This document shows, in pieces, positions 43,871 through 51,646 of a DNA stretch of 64,000 bases. The first letter of the stretch is position 1. Every line of letters starts with the position of its first letter. Source of the stretch: Roseateles aquatilis (GTDB lineage Bacteria; Pseudomonadota; Gammaproteobacteria; Burkholderiales; Burkholderiaceae_C); NCBI RefSeq assembly GCF_002205645.1, contig NZ_NIOF01000005.1, positions 248,001 to 312,000 on the forward strand, given 5' to 3'. Both the position numbers and the translations under genes were made by a program. The notes below the pieces were generated by a model. That model did no database searches. It was not told the origin of the DNA and was given only the letters and a program-made list of their open reading frames with translations.

Positions 43871-44700
43871 CGCTGTCCGCGCGCACGGCGTGGTGGCTGG
43901 CGCTGCCGCTCGCGCTGCTGATGGGCATCGCGTTACTGCTGCCCTTCGGCTGGCGCGCGGCGGCCATCCTGGTCGACTGCGCGACGCAGGGCGACGGCTG
44001 CGCCATCGGTGACCTGACCTCCGACGGCTATTACCTCGAAGCCGCGTGGAACACGCTGTGGCTGTCGACGCTGTCCGCGCTGATCGGCCTGGCGATCGGC
44101 CTCGGCGCCGCGATCGCACTGGTGCGATCGCCGAGGCTGGCGCATCCGGTGACGCTGCTGGCCAGCCTGGGCGCCAATTTCTCGGGCGTGCCGTTGGCGG
44201 TGGCCTTGCTGCTGCTCTTCGGCGCGCAGGGCGTGATCACCGTCGCGATGCAGGCGCTGGGCTGGACGCCGTGGATCGATCTGCAAGGCCAGGGCGGGCT
44301 GCTGCTCGCGTATGTCTGCTTCCAGGCACCGCTCGCGACGCTGCTGCTGATCGCGCCGGTCCGGCTCCTCGACCACGGCCTGCAGGACGCGGCCGCGACG
44401 CTCGGCGCCGGTCCGGTGCTGTACTGGCGGCGCGTCGGCCTGCCGCTGATGTTGCCCAGCCTGGTCGAAGCCTTCGGGCTGCTCTTCGCGAATGCCGCCG
44501 CGGCGTTCGCCACGCCGTTCGCGCTGAACGGCACCGCGGCACACGTGCTGGCGGTGCGCATCGCCGCGCTGGTCAGCGGCGACATCTTCGCGCAGCCGGA
44601 ACTGTCGGCGTTGCTCGCGCTGTTGCTGTTCGCGATGCTCGCGATCGTCATCGGGCTGAGCCGCCTCGGCGCGGCGCGCCTGCGCAAGGGCCTGGCATGA
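43867..44700 (+). CDS. ABC transporter permease (subunit 1)
   Basis: A 277-residue inner-membrane protein with about six transmembrane helices of the BPD_transp_1 (PotB/CysU-like) type. The first is WWLALPLALLMGIALLLPFGW. The ATPase-contact loop is seen in LQDAAATLGAGPVLYWRRVGLPLMLPSL (EAA-like motif). A periplasmic loop with two cysteines (CATQGDGC) follows helix 1. It overlaps the upstream hydrolase and the downstream permease by 4 bases each. Confidence 0.92.
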   Translation: MTLSARTAWWLALPLALLMGIALLLPFGWRAAAILVDCATQGDGCAIGDLTSDGYYLEAAWNTLWLSTLSALIGLAIGLGAAIALVRSPRLAHPVTLLASLGANFSGVPLAVALLLLFGAQGVITVAMQALGWTPWIDLQGQGGLLLAYVCFQAPLATLLLIAPVRLLDHGLQDAAATLGAGPVLYWRRVGLPLMLPSLVEAFGLLFANAAAAFATPFALNGTAAHVLAVRIAALVSGDIFAQPELSALLALLLFAMLAIVIGLSRLGAARLRKGLA

Positions 44701-45539
44701 CGACGCGCGCCCTGGCGCCGCGGCGCCGTCCCCCGACGTTCTCCACGCTCGCGCTGACGGCGCTGCTGATCGCGGTGCTGGTGCCGATGGCGGCGTTGCT
44801 GCTGTACGGGCTCACCAACCGCTGGGACCGTCACTGGTGGCCGGAAGAACCGACGCTGCGCTGGATCGCGCAAGCCCTGCTCGACCCTCGGGTTCAAGGC
44901 GCCATCCTGCGCACGGCCTTGCTGGCCCTGGCCAGCGCGATGCTGGCGCTGCTGTGCGGCGCCTTGGCGACGATCCCGGCCGCGCTCGCCGCGCAGCTCG
45001 ATACCGGCCCCTCGGCGCGCCGCCTGCTGCGCCTGCTCGACCTGACGGCGCTGCTGCCCTTCGCCATCGCGCCGGTGGTGATCGCGATCAGCGCGCTGGA
45101 GCTCTTCGTCGGCCGCTGGGGCGCCTGGCTGCCGGTGCCGCTGGTGTACGTCGCCGTCGTGGCGCCGACGCTGTTCCCGCTGGTCCACAAGACGCTGCAA
45201 TCGGCGCTCGCCCAACTGGGCGCGGCCTCCTTGATCGAGGCGGGTCGCACGCTGGGTGCGAGCGACGCGTTGACGCTGCGTCGCGTGCTGCTGCCGCTGC
45301 TGGCGCCGACGCTGCTGGCGGCCTTCCTGCTGGCATGGGTGACGGCGGCGATGGAATTCGCGATCGCCAACCTGCTGCTCGGCGGTCAGCTGGAATTGCT
45401 GCAACCGCTGATGAACAGCCTGCGCAACGTCAACGGCCACCAGGCGGCGGCGCTGATGGTGATCGCCTTCGCCGGCGTGGCCTCGATCGTCGCGCTGGTC
45501 GCGGCCTTGACGCGGCGCTGGACATCACCGACGAACTGA
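44697..45539 (+). CDS. ABC transporter permease (subunit 2)
   Basis: A 280-residue inner-membrane protein, BPD_transp_1 type with about six helices (STLALTALLIAVLVPMAALLLYGL first). The EAA loop reads SLIEAGRTLGASDALTLRRVLLPLLAP. Heterodimer partner of the preceding permease. The frame is open far upstream inside that gene; the ATG at 44697 (ATGA overlap) is the real start. Together with the ATPase 14 bases downstream it completes the importer core. Confidence 0.92.
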   Translation: MTTRALAPRRRPPTFSTLALTALLIAVLVPMAALLLYGLTNRWDRHWWPEEPTLRWIAQALLDPRVQGAILRTALLALASAMLALLCGALATIPAALAAQLDTGPSARRLLRLLDLTALLPFAIAPVVIAISALELFVGRWGAWLPVPLVYVAVVAPTLFPLVHKTLQSALAQLGAASLIEAGRTLGASDALTLRRVLLPLLAPTLLAAFLLAWVTAAMEFAIANLLLGGQLELLQPLMNSLRNVNGHQAAALMVIAFAGVASIVALVAALTRRWTSPTN

Positions 45540-45553
45540 CCCCGCCTCCGACG

Positions 45554-46627
45554 ATGACCCCCATCTCCCCCGCCATCACCGCCCCCGCCGCCGCCGAGGG
45601 CCTCGCTCCCGCCAAGGTGCCTCAGATGGCGGTGCGCGGCGCCCGGCTGGCGCTGGGCGGCCGCCCCGTGCTGCGGGACATCGACCTGACGCTGGCCCGT
45701 GGCGAGGTCGTCGCGCTGCTGGGTGCGTCGGGCTGCGGCAAGACGACGCTGCTGCGCTCGATCGCCGGCCTGCAGGCGCTGGACGCCGGCCGCATCGAGC
45801 TCTCCGGCCAGGACGTGACGGCCCTGCCCGCGCAGCGCCGCGACATCGGCATGGTGTTCCAGCATTACGCGCTGTTCCCCAACCTGACGGTGCGCGAGAA
45901 CATCCGCTTCGGCCCGCTCGCCCGCGGCCAGGACGCCGCGGTGGCGGATGCCCGCGCCGACGAGCTGCTGGCGCTGATCGACCTGCAGGCACAGGCCGAC
46001 CGCCTGCCGCAGGCGCTGTCGGGCGGGCAACGGCAGCGCGTCGCGCTGGCCCGCGCGCTGGCGACACGGCCGATGCTGCTGTTGATGGACGAGCCGTTCT
46101 CCGCGCTCGACGAGCACTTCCGGCTGCCGCTGCGCCGTCAGTTCCGGCGGCTGCAACGCGAGCTCGGTCAGAGCTGCGTCATCGTCACGCACGATCGCGA
46201 GGAAGCCTTCGAGCTGGCCGACCGCGTCGCGGTGATGTTCGACGGCGTCATCGCCCAATGCGCGTCACCGCGCGAGCTGCGCCGCGCGCCGGCGAACCGG
46301 CGGGTGGCGGATTTCCTCGGCATGTTCAACCGCCTGGATGCACGCGTCCTCGACGGCACCTGGCGGCGTGACGACGGTCACTGGATCGCGCCGGTGGACG
46401 CGCTGACGGTGGTGGACGCGAGCGCGCCCGCCAGCCCGCAGGCGATGCGCCTCTCGGCGACGCTGCGGGCGATCTATCCCGGACAGCAACGGGTCGCGTG
46501 GGAGCTCGACGGCCCGGGCGGCCAGACGCTGACCCTGTGGCGCGGGCATGAGGCACCGGAGCCGCCGATTGGCGCCACGGTGCTGCTCGCGATCGAGGAG
46601 CTGGCGCTGCGGTGGATCGAGGATTGA
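45554..46627 (+). CDS. ABC transporter ATP-binding protein (PotA/FbpC-like)
   Basis: A 357-residue ATPase energising the importer. Walker A is LLGASGCGKTTLL, the Q-loop VFQHYALFPNLTVRENI, the signature ALSGGQRQRVALARALA, Walker B LLLMDEPFSALD and the H-loop IVTHDREEAF. The C-terminal part (about 255-355) is a TOBE-like domain, as in PotA/FbpC/PhnT. There is a 24-residue N-terminal extension rich in Ala/Pro. Last gene of the TonB-PhoD-ABC operon; its stop codon forms one arm of a hairpin with the stop of the convergent lipoprotein gene. Confidence 0.95.
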   Translation: MTPISPAITAPAAAEGLAPAKVPQMAVRGARLALGGRPVLRDIDLTLARGEVVALLGASGCGKTTLLRSIAGLQALDAGRIELSGQDVTALPAQRRDIGMVFQHYALFPNLTVRENIRFGPLARGQDAAVADARADELLALIDLQAQADRLPQALSGGQRQRVALARALATRPMLLLMDEPFSALDEHFRLPLRRQFRRLQRELGQSCVIVTHDREEAFELADRVAVMFDGVIAQCASPRELRRAPANRRVADFLGMFNRLDARVLDGTWRRDDGHWIAPVDALTVVDASAPASPQAMRLSATLRAIYPGQQRVAWELDGPGGQTLTLWRGHEAPEPPIGATVLLAIEELALRWIED

Positions 46628-46642
46628 GCCCGAGCGGGCTCA
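46625..46642. terminator. hairpin made of two convergent stop codons
   Basis: TGAGCCC (46625-46631) pairs perfectly with GGGCTCA (46636-46642) around a GAGC loop. The left arm begins with the stop of the ABC ATPase and the right arm contains the minus-strand stop of the lipoprotein gene, so one symmetric hairpin ends both genes. There is no T run; function as a terminator is likely but unproven. Confidence 0.55.
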
Positions 46643-46903
46643 GTCGCCCGTGGTCCCATTCTGCGGACGGACGATCTCGCCGCCTTTGCGGCGCAGCGCG
46701 TCGCCGGAGATGCTGACGGTCGGCGCCAGCGCGCCCTGATCGCTGCGGCGGCAGAGGTTGCTGCCCAGCGTCTGGACGCAGTCCCGGGCCTGGGCGGTCT
46801 TGGTCTTCGCGTCCTCCGGCGTAGCCTCGGTCGAGGCGCAGGCGCTCAGGGTCAGCGCGGCGACGGCGGCCAGCAGAGCCAGGGCGGTGTGGGGGCGATG
46901 CAT
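46640..46903 (-). CDS. small hypothetical lipoprotein (87 aa)
   Basis: A Sec/lipoprotein signal (MHRPHTALALLAAVAALTLSAC, Cys22) is followed by a short mature part with STEATPEDAKTKTAQ, a cysteine pair (DCVQTLGSNLC) and a hydrophilic tail. AGGAGG precedes the ATG at 46903 by 7 bases, an unusually strong ribosome site. No family recognised. It is convergent with the ABC operon and shares its terminating hairpin. Confidence 0.7.
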   Translation of the reverse strand: MHRPHTALALLAAVAALTLSACASTEATPEDAKTKTAQARDCVQTLGSNLCRRSDQGALAPTVSISGDALRRKGGEIVRPQNGTTGD

Positions 46904-47039
46904 GACGAGATCCTCCTGAATGTGGTTCTGACCGCGTGGCTCGGTCCATGCGGAAGCCGGAACCATATCAAAGAGCCGTCGGCGCTCGTTATCGCGTTTA
47001 CACCGCCCCGGCGCGGTGGTTGGGGCGTTGGCGGCCCGT

Positions 47040-48656
47040 TCAGGCCCTGGGACGACGCTTCGCGGACCGAGCCCTCCCGGGCGACTCCCCGAGCGTGCGC
47101 TCGATGAGCTGGGCCAGCGTGTCCGCGTGCGCGCGCACGGCGTCGTCGCCTAGACCGGTGTAACCGAGCATCGCCCCGTCCGGCAGGTCCGAGCGCGACG
47201 TCATGCGCGAGATCCAGGGCAGGACCAGGCCTGCCGCGTCGGCGAGCTCGCGCAACCGGGCCACGTCGAAGCCTGGCGGCGGCCACCACACCAGGTGGAA
47301 GCCGGCCTGCGCGCCGGTGACGTGGAGCCGGCCGGCGCCGAGCGCCCGTTGCAGCGCGGCGATCACCACATCGCGGCGCCGGGCGTAGACCAGCCGGGAC
47401 CGGCGCAGATGGCGCGCGAACGCGCCGCTCGCGAGGAACGACGCCAGCGCGAGCTGCTCGATCACGCCGTTGGCGCGGCCGGTCAGGTGGCGCGCCTCGC
47501 GGAACGACGGCACCAGCGCGTCGGGCAGCACGGCGTAGCCGATGCGGAGCTCGCCGAACATCGTCTTGTTGAAGCTGCCGCAATGGATGACGCGGTCGGC
47601 ACGGTCCAGGCTTTTCAGCGCGGGCAGCGGCGCGCTGTCGTAGCTGAACTCGCTGTCGTAATCGTCCTCGACGATCCACCGATCGCCGTCCGCGGCCCAT
47701 CGCAGCAGCGCCAGCCGGCGTGACACCGGCATCGTGACGCCGGTCGGCGACTGATGCGCCGGCGTCACGTGGACCAGCCGCACATCCCCGGCGGCGCTCA
47801 GCGCGTCGACGCGAAGGCCCTGCGCGTCGATGGGCACGCGCACCACGCGCTTCGCATACCGCGCCAGCAGCGGCTCGGCGTGCAGGTAGCTCGGATCCTC
47901 GACGGCGACGGTCTCCCGCCCGGTCAACAACTGGCGGCCGCACAGGGCCAGGCCGTGCCGGATCCCGGAGAGCACCAGCACCTGGTCGGCGTGGCACGCG
48001 ATGCCGCGCGAGAGTCCGAGGTACTTCGCGATCTCCGCGCGCAGCGAGGCCGCGCCCATCGCATCGCCATGCGTCAGGTCATGCGCCGAGGCCCCGCGCA
48101 CGGCGTCCGCCAGCGCCTTGCGCCAGGCGTCCATCGGGAACAGCGCCGCGTCCGCCACCCGCGCCACGAAGGGTCGTCCCAGCTCGGTCATGGGCACGGC
48201 AGGCGTCATCGCTTCGTTCGCCCCGAGCGCCCGGATCCCCGACGTCGCGCGCGTCGCACGCTCCGCGATCGGCGTCGATGTCGATGCGGTCGCGGACATC
48301 GAGGCGGATCCCGGCAATGTTGCCGATGTTCCCGCGCGTCGCGGGCCTCGGGCCGTCGTCAAGGTATCGGGCACGACCGCCGCGATGAAGGTCCCCGATC
48401 CGGCCCGGCTGACCAGGTAGCCCTCGGACCGCAACTGGTCGTAGGCGAGCGCCACCGTCGCCCGCGAGACCCGCCATCGCGCGGCCAGATCCCGCGTGGA
48501 CGGCAGCCGGGTCCCGGCGGCGAGCGTGCCTGCCAGCACCCGGTCGCGCAGTTGCCGATAGATCCACGTCTGCTTCAGTTCGCCGTCCCGACGCGGCTGC
48601 GTCGGCAGGTCGAGGCTGGATTCGGCACGGGACAGCTCGTGAAGTGGCCTGGTCAT
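47040..48656 (-). CDS. MocR/PdxR-type GntR regulator with aminotransferase domain
   Basis: A 538-residue chimera. A GntR winged helix at about residues 28-95 (IYRQLRDRVLAGTLAAGTRLPSTRDLAARWRVSRATV) is joined by an unusually long Ala/Ser/Thr-rich linker (about 100-165) to a type I aminotransferase fold. The PLP lysine is K364 in HCGSFNKTMFGELRIGYAVLP; WIVEDDYDSEFSYD and HVTPAHQSPTG also fit. MocR regulators sense PLP and often control vitamin B6, GABA or amino-acid genes. It is divergent from the ferredoxin-reductase-M24 fusion, with a TTCTCGA direct repeat between, so that gene is its likely target. ATG 48656 is the first codon of the conserved region. Confidence 0.93.
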   Translation of the reverse strand: MTRPLHELSRAESSLDLPTQPRRDGELKQTWIYRQLRDRVLAGTLAAGTRLPSTRDLAARWRVSRATVALAYDQLRSEGYLVSRAGSGTFIAAVVPDTLTTARGPRRAGTSATLPGSASMSATASTSTPIAERATRATSGIRALGANEAMTPAVPMTELGRPFVARVADAALFPMDAWRKALADAVRGASAHDLTHGDAMGAASLRAEIAKYLGLSRGIACHADQVLVLSGIRHGLALCGRQLLTGRETVAVEDPSYLHAEPLLARYAKRVVRVPIDAQGLRVDALSAAGDVRLVHVTPAHQSPTGVTMPVSRRLALLRWAADGDRWIVEDDYDSEFSYDSAPLPALKSLDRADRVIHCGSFNKTMFGELRIGYAVLPDALVPSFREARHLTGRANGVIEQLALASFLASGAFARHLRRSRLVYARRRDVVIAALQRALGAGRLHVTGAQAGFHLVWWPPPGFDVARLRELADAAGLVLPWISRMTSRSDLPDGAMLGYTGLGDDAVRAHADTLAQLIERTLGESPGRARSAKRRPRA

Positions 48657-48657
48657 T

Positions 48658-48699
48658 TTCTCGAAAGTGGACGTAGGAGCTGGGCCGCATTCTCGATAG
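48658..48699. promoter_or_regulatory. direct-repeat operator candidate for the MocR regulator
   Basis: TTCTCGAAAG (48658-48667) and TTCTCGATAG (48690-48699) match at nine of ten positions and start 32 bases apart, close to three helical turns, within the 81-base gap between the divergent MocR gene and the fusion gene. MocR/PdxR proteins are known to bind direct repeats; that these are the sites is inference. Confidence 0.45.
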
Positions 48700-48737
48700 A
48701 TTGCACCGCATCGATCAACCCCGCCGCGCGCCACCCC

Positions 48738-50474
48738 ATGTCCCGACCGACCGCCTTCCGATGCACCCTCGCCCCGCAGGGCCGGACCTTCGACCTGACC
48801 GGCGAGGCCACGATCCTGGACGCGGCGCTCGCGCAGTCCGTCGCGGTGCCGTTTTCCTGCCGACGCGGCGAGTGCGGGTCCTGTCGGGCGCAGGTGCTCT
48901 CCGGCTCCGCGGCACGCGTGCGGCCGCCGTCCCTGGCCGCCTACCGTGTCCGTCCGGACGAGATCCTGATGTGCCAGTGCCGGGCCACCTCCGACCTGAC
49001 GCTGGCCTTCGCGCACTGGACAGTACCGGCCTGCGCGCCCGCGCGATACGCCGCCCGCGTGGAGGCGGTCGAGTCGCTCCGGCCCGACGTGACCCGCCTC
49101 GTCGTGGACTTGCAGCAGGCTGGCGCCTTCGTGTGCGAGCCCGGCCAGCACATGCACGTGTTGACGGCGTCCGGTGAGCGCCGGAGTTTCTCCATCGCCA
49201 ATCTGCCGACGATCACGGCGGACCGCGTGCGGCTCGAGTTCCACATCCGCCGCGTGCCGGGCGGCGCCTTCACGGACCGGACGCTGGCGACGCTGCGACC
49301 CGGCGACGCGCTGAGCCTGGACGGCCCGCACGGCGACTGCGGCTGGCGCGAGGCGCCCCAGGAGGGGACGAGCCTGGTGCTGCTGGCCACCGGCACCGGC
49401 TACGCCGGGGTGAGCGCGATCCTGCGCGCGGCGCTGCGAAGCGCGACGCCGCGCCGCGTCACGCTCTACTGGGGCGGACGCGAGGCCGCCGATCGTTACG
49501 ACGCCGAGGCGCTCGACGAGCTGGCACGGCGTTTCCCGTCCTTCCGATGGGAAGCGCCGGTCCGCCACGTGCAGGACGCCGCGCTCGCGGACGGCCATGA
49601 CTGGTCGGCGACGCGGGTCCACGCGTGCGGCCACCCCGCCATGGTGACCGACGCCCGCGCGAGCCTGACCGCCGCCGGCTTGCCGCCGGCGCGCTTCCAC
49701 GCGGAGGCCTTCGTGCCGCAATCCGGCCACGCCCCGCCGCCCGCCCCCGTCGCACCGTCGCATCCCTGGGAGCGCGTCGGCGCGCGCTTCACGCTGGACG
49801 GCATCCTCCAGGCCCGCGAGCGCTCACGGGAGGCGCTGGCGCGCATCGTCGCGCGCATCGAGCCCGGCATGACCGCGCGCGACATGATCGACATGGCCGA
49901 CACCCTGCTTCGCGCGATGGGCTCCGCGTGCAACTGGCATCCGACCTACGCGCGGATCGGCGCGGACACGCCGCTCGGCTCGCGCCAGCCGATCGATCCG
50001 GGCCGTCGGCTGCAGCGCGAGGACATCTTCACCGTCGACCTGGGCCCGGTCTGGGACGGCTACGAGGGCGACTACGGCGACACCTTCCACCTCGGCGCCG
50101 ACGAGGACCATGCGCGCTGCGTCGCGGCCGCCCGCGCCGTGTTCGACGAGACGCGCGCGGCCTGGCTGCACGGCCGACGCGGCATCGATCTCTACGCCTT
50201 CGCGCAGGAGCGGGCCGCCTCGCGCGGCTGCACGCTGGTGCGGGAGACCGCCGGGCATCGCGTGTCCGACTTCCCCCATGCGCTGTACGGCGGCCACCGG
50301 CTGGCGGAGGCGGACTTCATTCCCGCGTCCGGCATCTGGGTGCTGGAGGTGCACGTGCGCGACCTGGTCCGCCCGATCGGGGCCTTCTTCGAGGACGTGT
50401 TGCTGGATGGCCTGCCGCGCGGCAGGGGAGTTCGCCATCGCACAGACGCTTGTCACGGATCCATGGCCGAATAG
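48738..50474 (+). CDS. fusion: [2Fe-2S] ferredoxin - FAD/NAD reductase - M24 pita-bread domain
   Basis: A 578-residue protein of unusual architecture. Residues 1-95 are a plant-type ferredoxin with C41, C46, C49 and C79. Residues about 103-325 are a ferredoxin-NADP-reductase-like module: FAD motif RSFS at 149-152, nucleotide motif LLATGTGYAG at 215-224, and CGHPAMV at 297-303. After a Pro-rich linker (332-345), residues 350-560 form an M24 (aminopeptidase P/methionine aminopeptidase-like) domain whose five metal ligands appear intact: D434, D445, H514, E537, E552. Electron-transfer modules usually end in an oxygenase partner, not a peptidase fold. The DNA shows one uninterrupted frame. Function unknown; divergent from a MocR regulator. 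Confidence 0.87.
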   Translation: MSRPTAFRCTLAPQGRTFDLTGEATILDAALAQSVAVPFSCRRGECGSCRAQVLSGSAARVRPPSLAAYRVRPDEILMCQCRATSDLTLAFAHWTVPACAPARYAARVEAVESLRPDVTRLVVDLQQAGAFVCEPGQHMHVLTASGERRSFSIANLPTITADRVRLEFHIRRVPGGAFTDRTLATLRPGDALSLDGPHGDCGWREAPQEGTSLVLLATGTGYAGVSAILRAALRSATPRRVTLYWGGREAADRYDAEALDELARRFPSFRWEAPVRHVQDAALADGHDWSATRVHACGHPAMVTDARASLTAAGLPPARFHAEAFVPQSGHAPPPAPVAPSHPWERVGARFTLDGILQARERSREALARIVARIEPGMTARDMIDMADTLLRAMGSACNWHPTYARIGADTPLGSRQPIDPGRRLQREDIFTVDLGPVWDGYEGDYGDTFHLGADEDHARCVAAARAVFDETRAAWLHGRRGIDLYAFAQERAASRGCTLVRETAGHRVSDFPHALYGGHRLAEADFIPASGIWVLEVHVRDLVRPIGAFFEDVLLDGLPRGRGVRHRTDACHGSMAE

Positions 50475-50521
50475 GCTCGCCTCCACCCTGGCCGCCACCA
50501 CGGCCCCAGCGACCGATTCCC

Positions 50522-51574
50522 ATGGCCAGGCGTTCCCGACCCCCTTCCCTGAGCAAGGCCTGGCAGCGCGGCGTCCGCGCGATCACCCGCCAAGTGGCGC
50601 TGGTTGTCAAGACGGCGGCCCGGTCGGCCGCGAGGAAGGCCGCCACGGTCAAGACAACGACGACGGCGAAAGGCGCGCAGGCGAAGAGCACCGCCCCGGG
50701 GAGGTCCCCGCGCCCGCCGTCCGCCGACGCGGGCGACTGGCTGGCCGGCGTGGCGACCGCCGCGGCGGGCATGCGGCGCTTCCGGCTCTACCGTCCCGCC
50801 GGCATCGCGGCGGGCGAGCGCCTGCCACTGCTCGTCATGCTGCATGGCTGCGGACAGGACGCGGCGGGGTTCTCGCGCAGCACGCGGATGAATCGCCTCG
50901 CCGCCCGCGAGCGCTTCCTGGTGCTCTATCCGGAGCAAAGCCGCCTGGCCAATCCGCAGCGCTGCTGGAACTGGTTCGAGACCGAATCCGGCCGCGCCCA
51001 GGGCGAGGCCGCGTTGATCCTCGCGGCCATCGACCAGGTCTGCCTGCTCTACCCGGCCGACCGCGACCGCGTCGCCATCGCGGGGCTGTCCGCGGGCGGC
51101 AGCATGGCCGCGCTGCTGGCGACCCGGCATCCCGATCGATTCAAGGCGGTGGCGATCCACTCCGGGGTGCCGCCGGGCCTGGCGCACTCGACGGCGACGG
51201 CGTTGCGCGCGATGCAGGGTCGATTCGCGAGTTCGCCTTCGCCGGACGCACGCCCGTTGCCGCCGCTGCTCGTGCTGCACGGCACGAAGGACCACGTGGT
51301 CGTCCCCAGCAATGCCGCCGAGGCCGCGCGGCAATGGGCACGCGCCGCGGCCACGACGACCGAACGCTCACGCAGCGCGCAGCGCGGGCGGCGTCATCCG
51401 ATGACGGTGACCGACTTCAAGCGGGGCGCGGCAATCGCCGCCACGCTGGTCGAGATCGACGGCCTCGGGCATGCCTGGAGCGGCGGCGCGGCGAAGGAGT
51501 CCTTCAGCGATGCCGGCGGGCCGGATGCGTCGACGATGATCTGGCGCTTCGTGGCGAAGCGCTTCGTGACCTGA
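50522..51574 (+). CDS. PHB-depolymerase-family esterase (COG3509)
   Basis: A 350-residue alpha/beta hydrolase of the short-chain PHA depolymerase/feruloyl-esterase type. The oxyanion motif is VMLHGCGQDAAGF, and the triad is S190 (IAGLSAGGSMAALLA), D257 (HGTKDHVV) and H317 (GLGHAWSGG). Instead of a signal peptide the first 70 residues are strongly basic and Ala/Lys/Thr-rich (SAARKAATVKTTTTAKG), like DNA- or granule-binding tails, so an intracellular role is plausible. WNWFETESGRAQGE is a family marker. It starts 47 bases after the fusion gene. Confidence 0.88.
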   Translation: MARRSRPPSLSKAWQRGVRAITRQVALVVKTAARSAARKAATVKTTTTAKGAQAKSTAPGRSPRPPSADAGDWLAGVATAAAGMRRFRLYRPAGIAAGERLPLLVMLHGCGQDAAGFSRSTRMNRLAARERFLVLYPEQSRLANPQRCWNWFETESGRAQGEAALILAAIDQVCLLYPADRDRVAIAGLSAGGSMAALLATRHPDRFKAVAIHSGVPPGLAHSTATALRAMQGRFASSPSPDARPLPPLLVLHGTKDHVVVPSNAAEAARQWARAAATTTERSRSAQRGRRHPMTVTDFKRGAAIAATLVEIDGLGHAWSGGAAKESFSDAGGPDASTMIWRFVAKRFVT

Positions 51575-51646
51575 CCGCCGTCGCGACGGAAGCAGGGCAT
51601 CGCTCGCCGCGGCTGACGCGGCGCCGATTCGGGAGGCCGGCCTTCG

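Noticed and set aside
47040-49763. A 907-codon frame extending the MocR gene upstream
   Set aside because: The part above 48656 is antisense to the ferredoxin-reductase-M24 fusion gene and has no GntR-family similarity.
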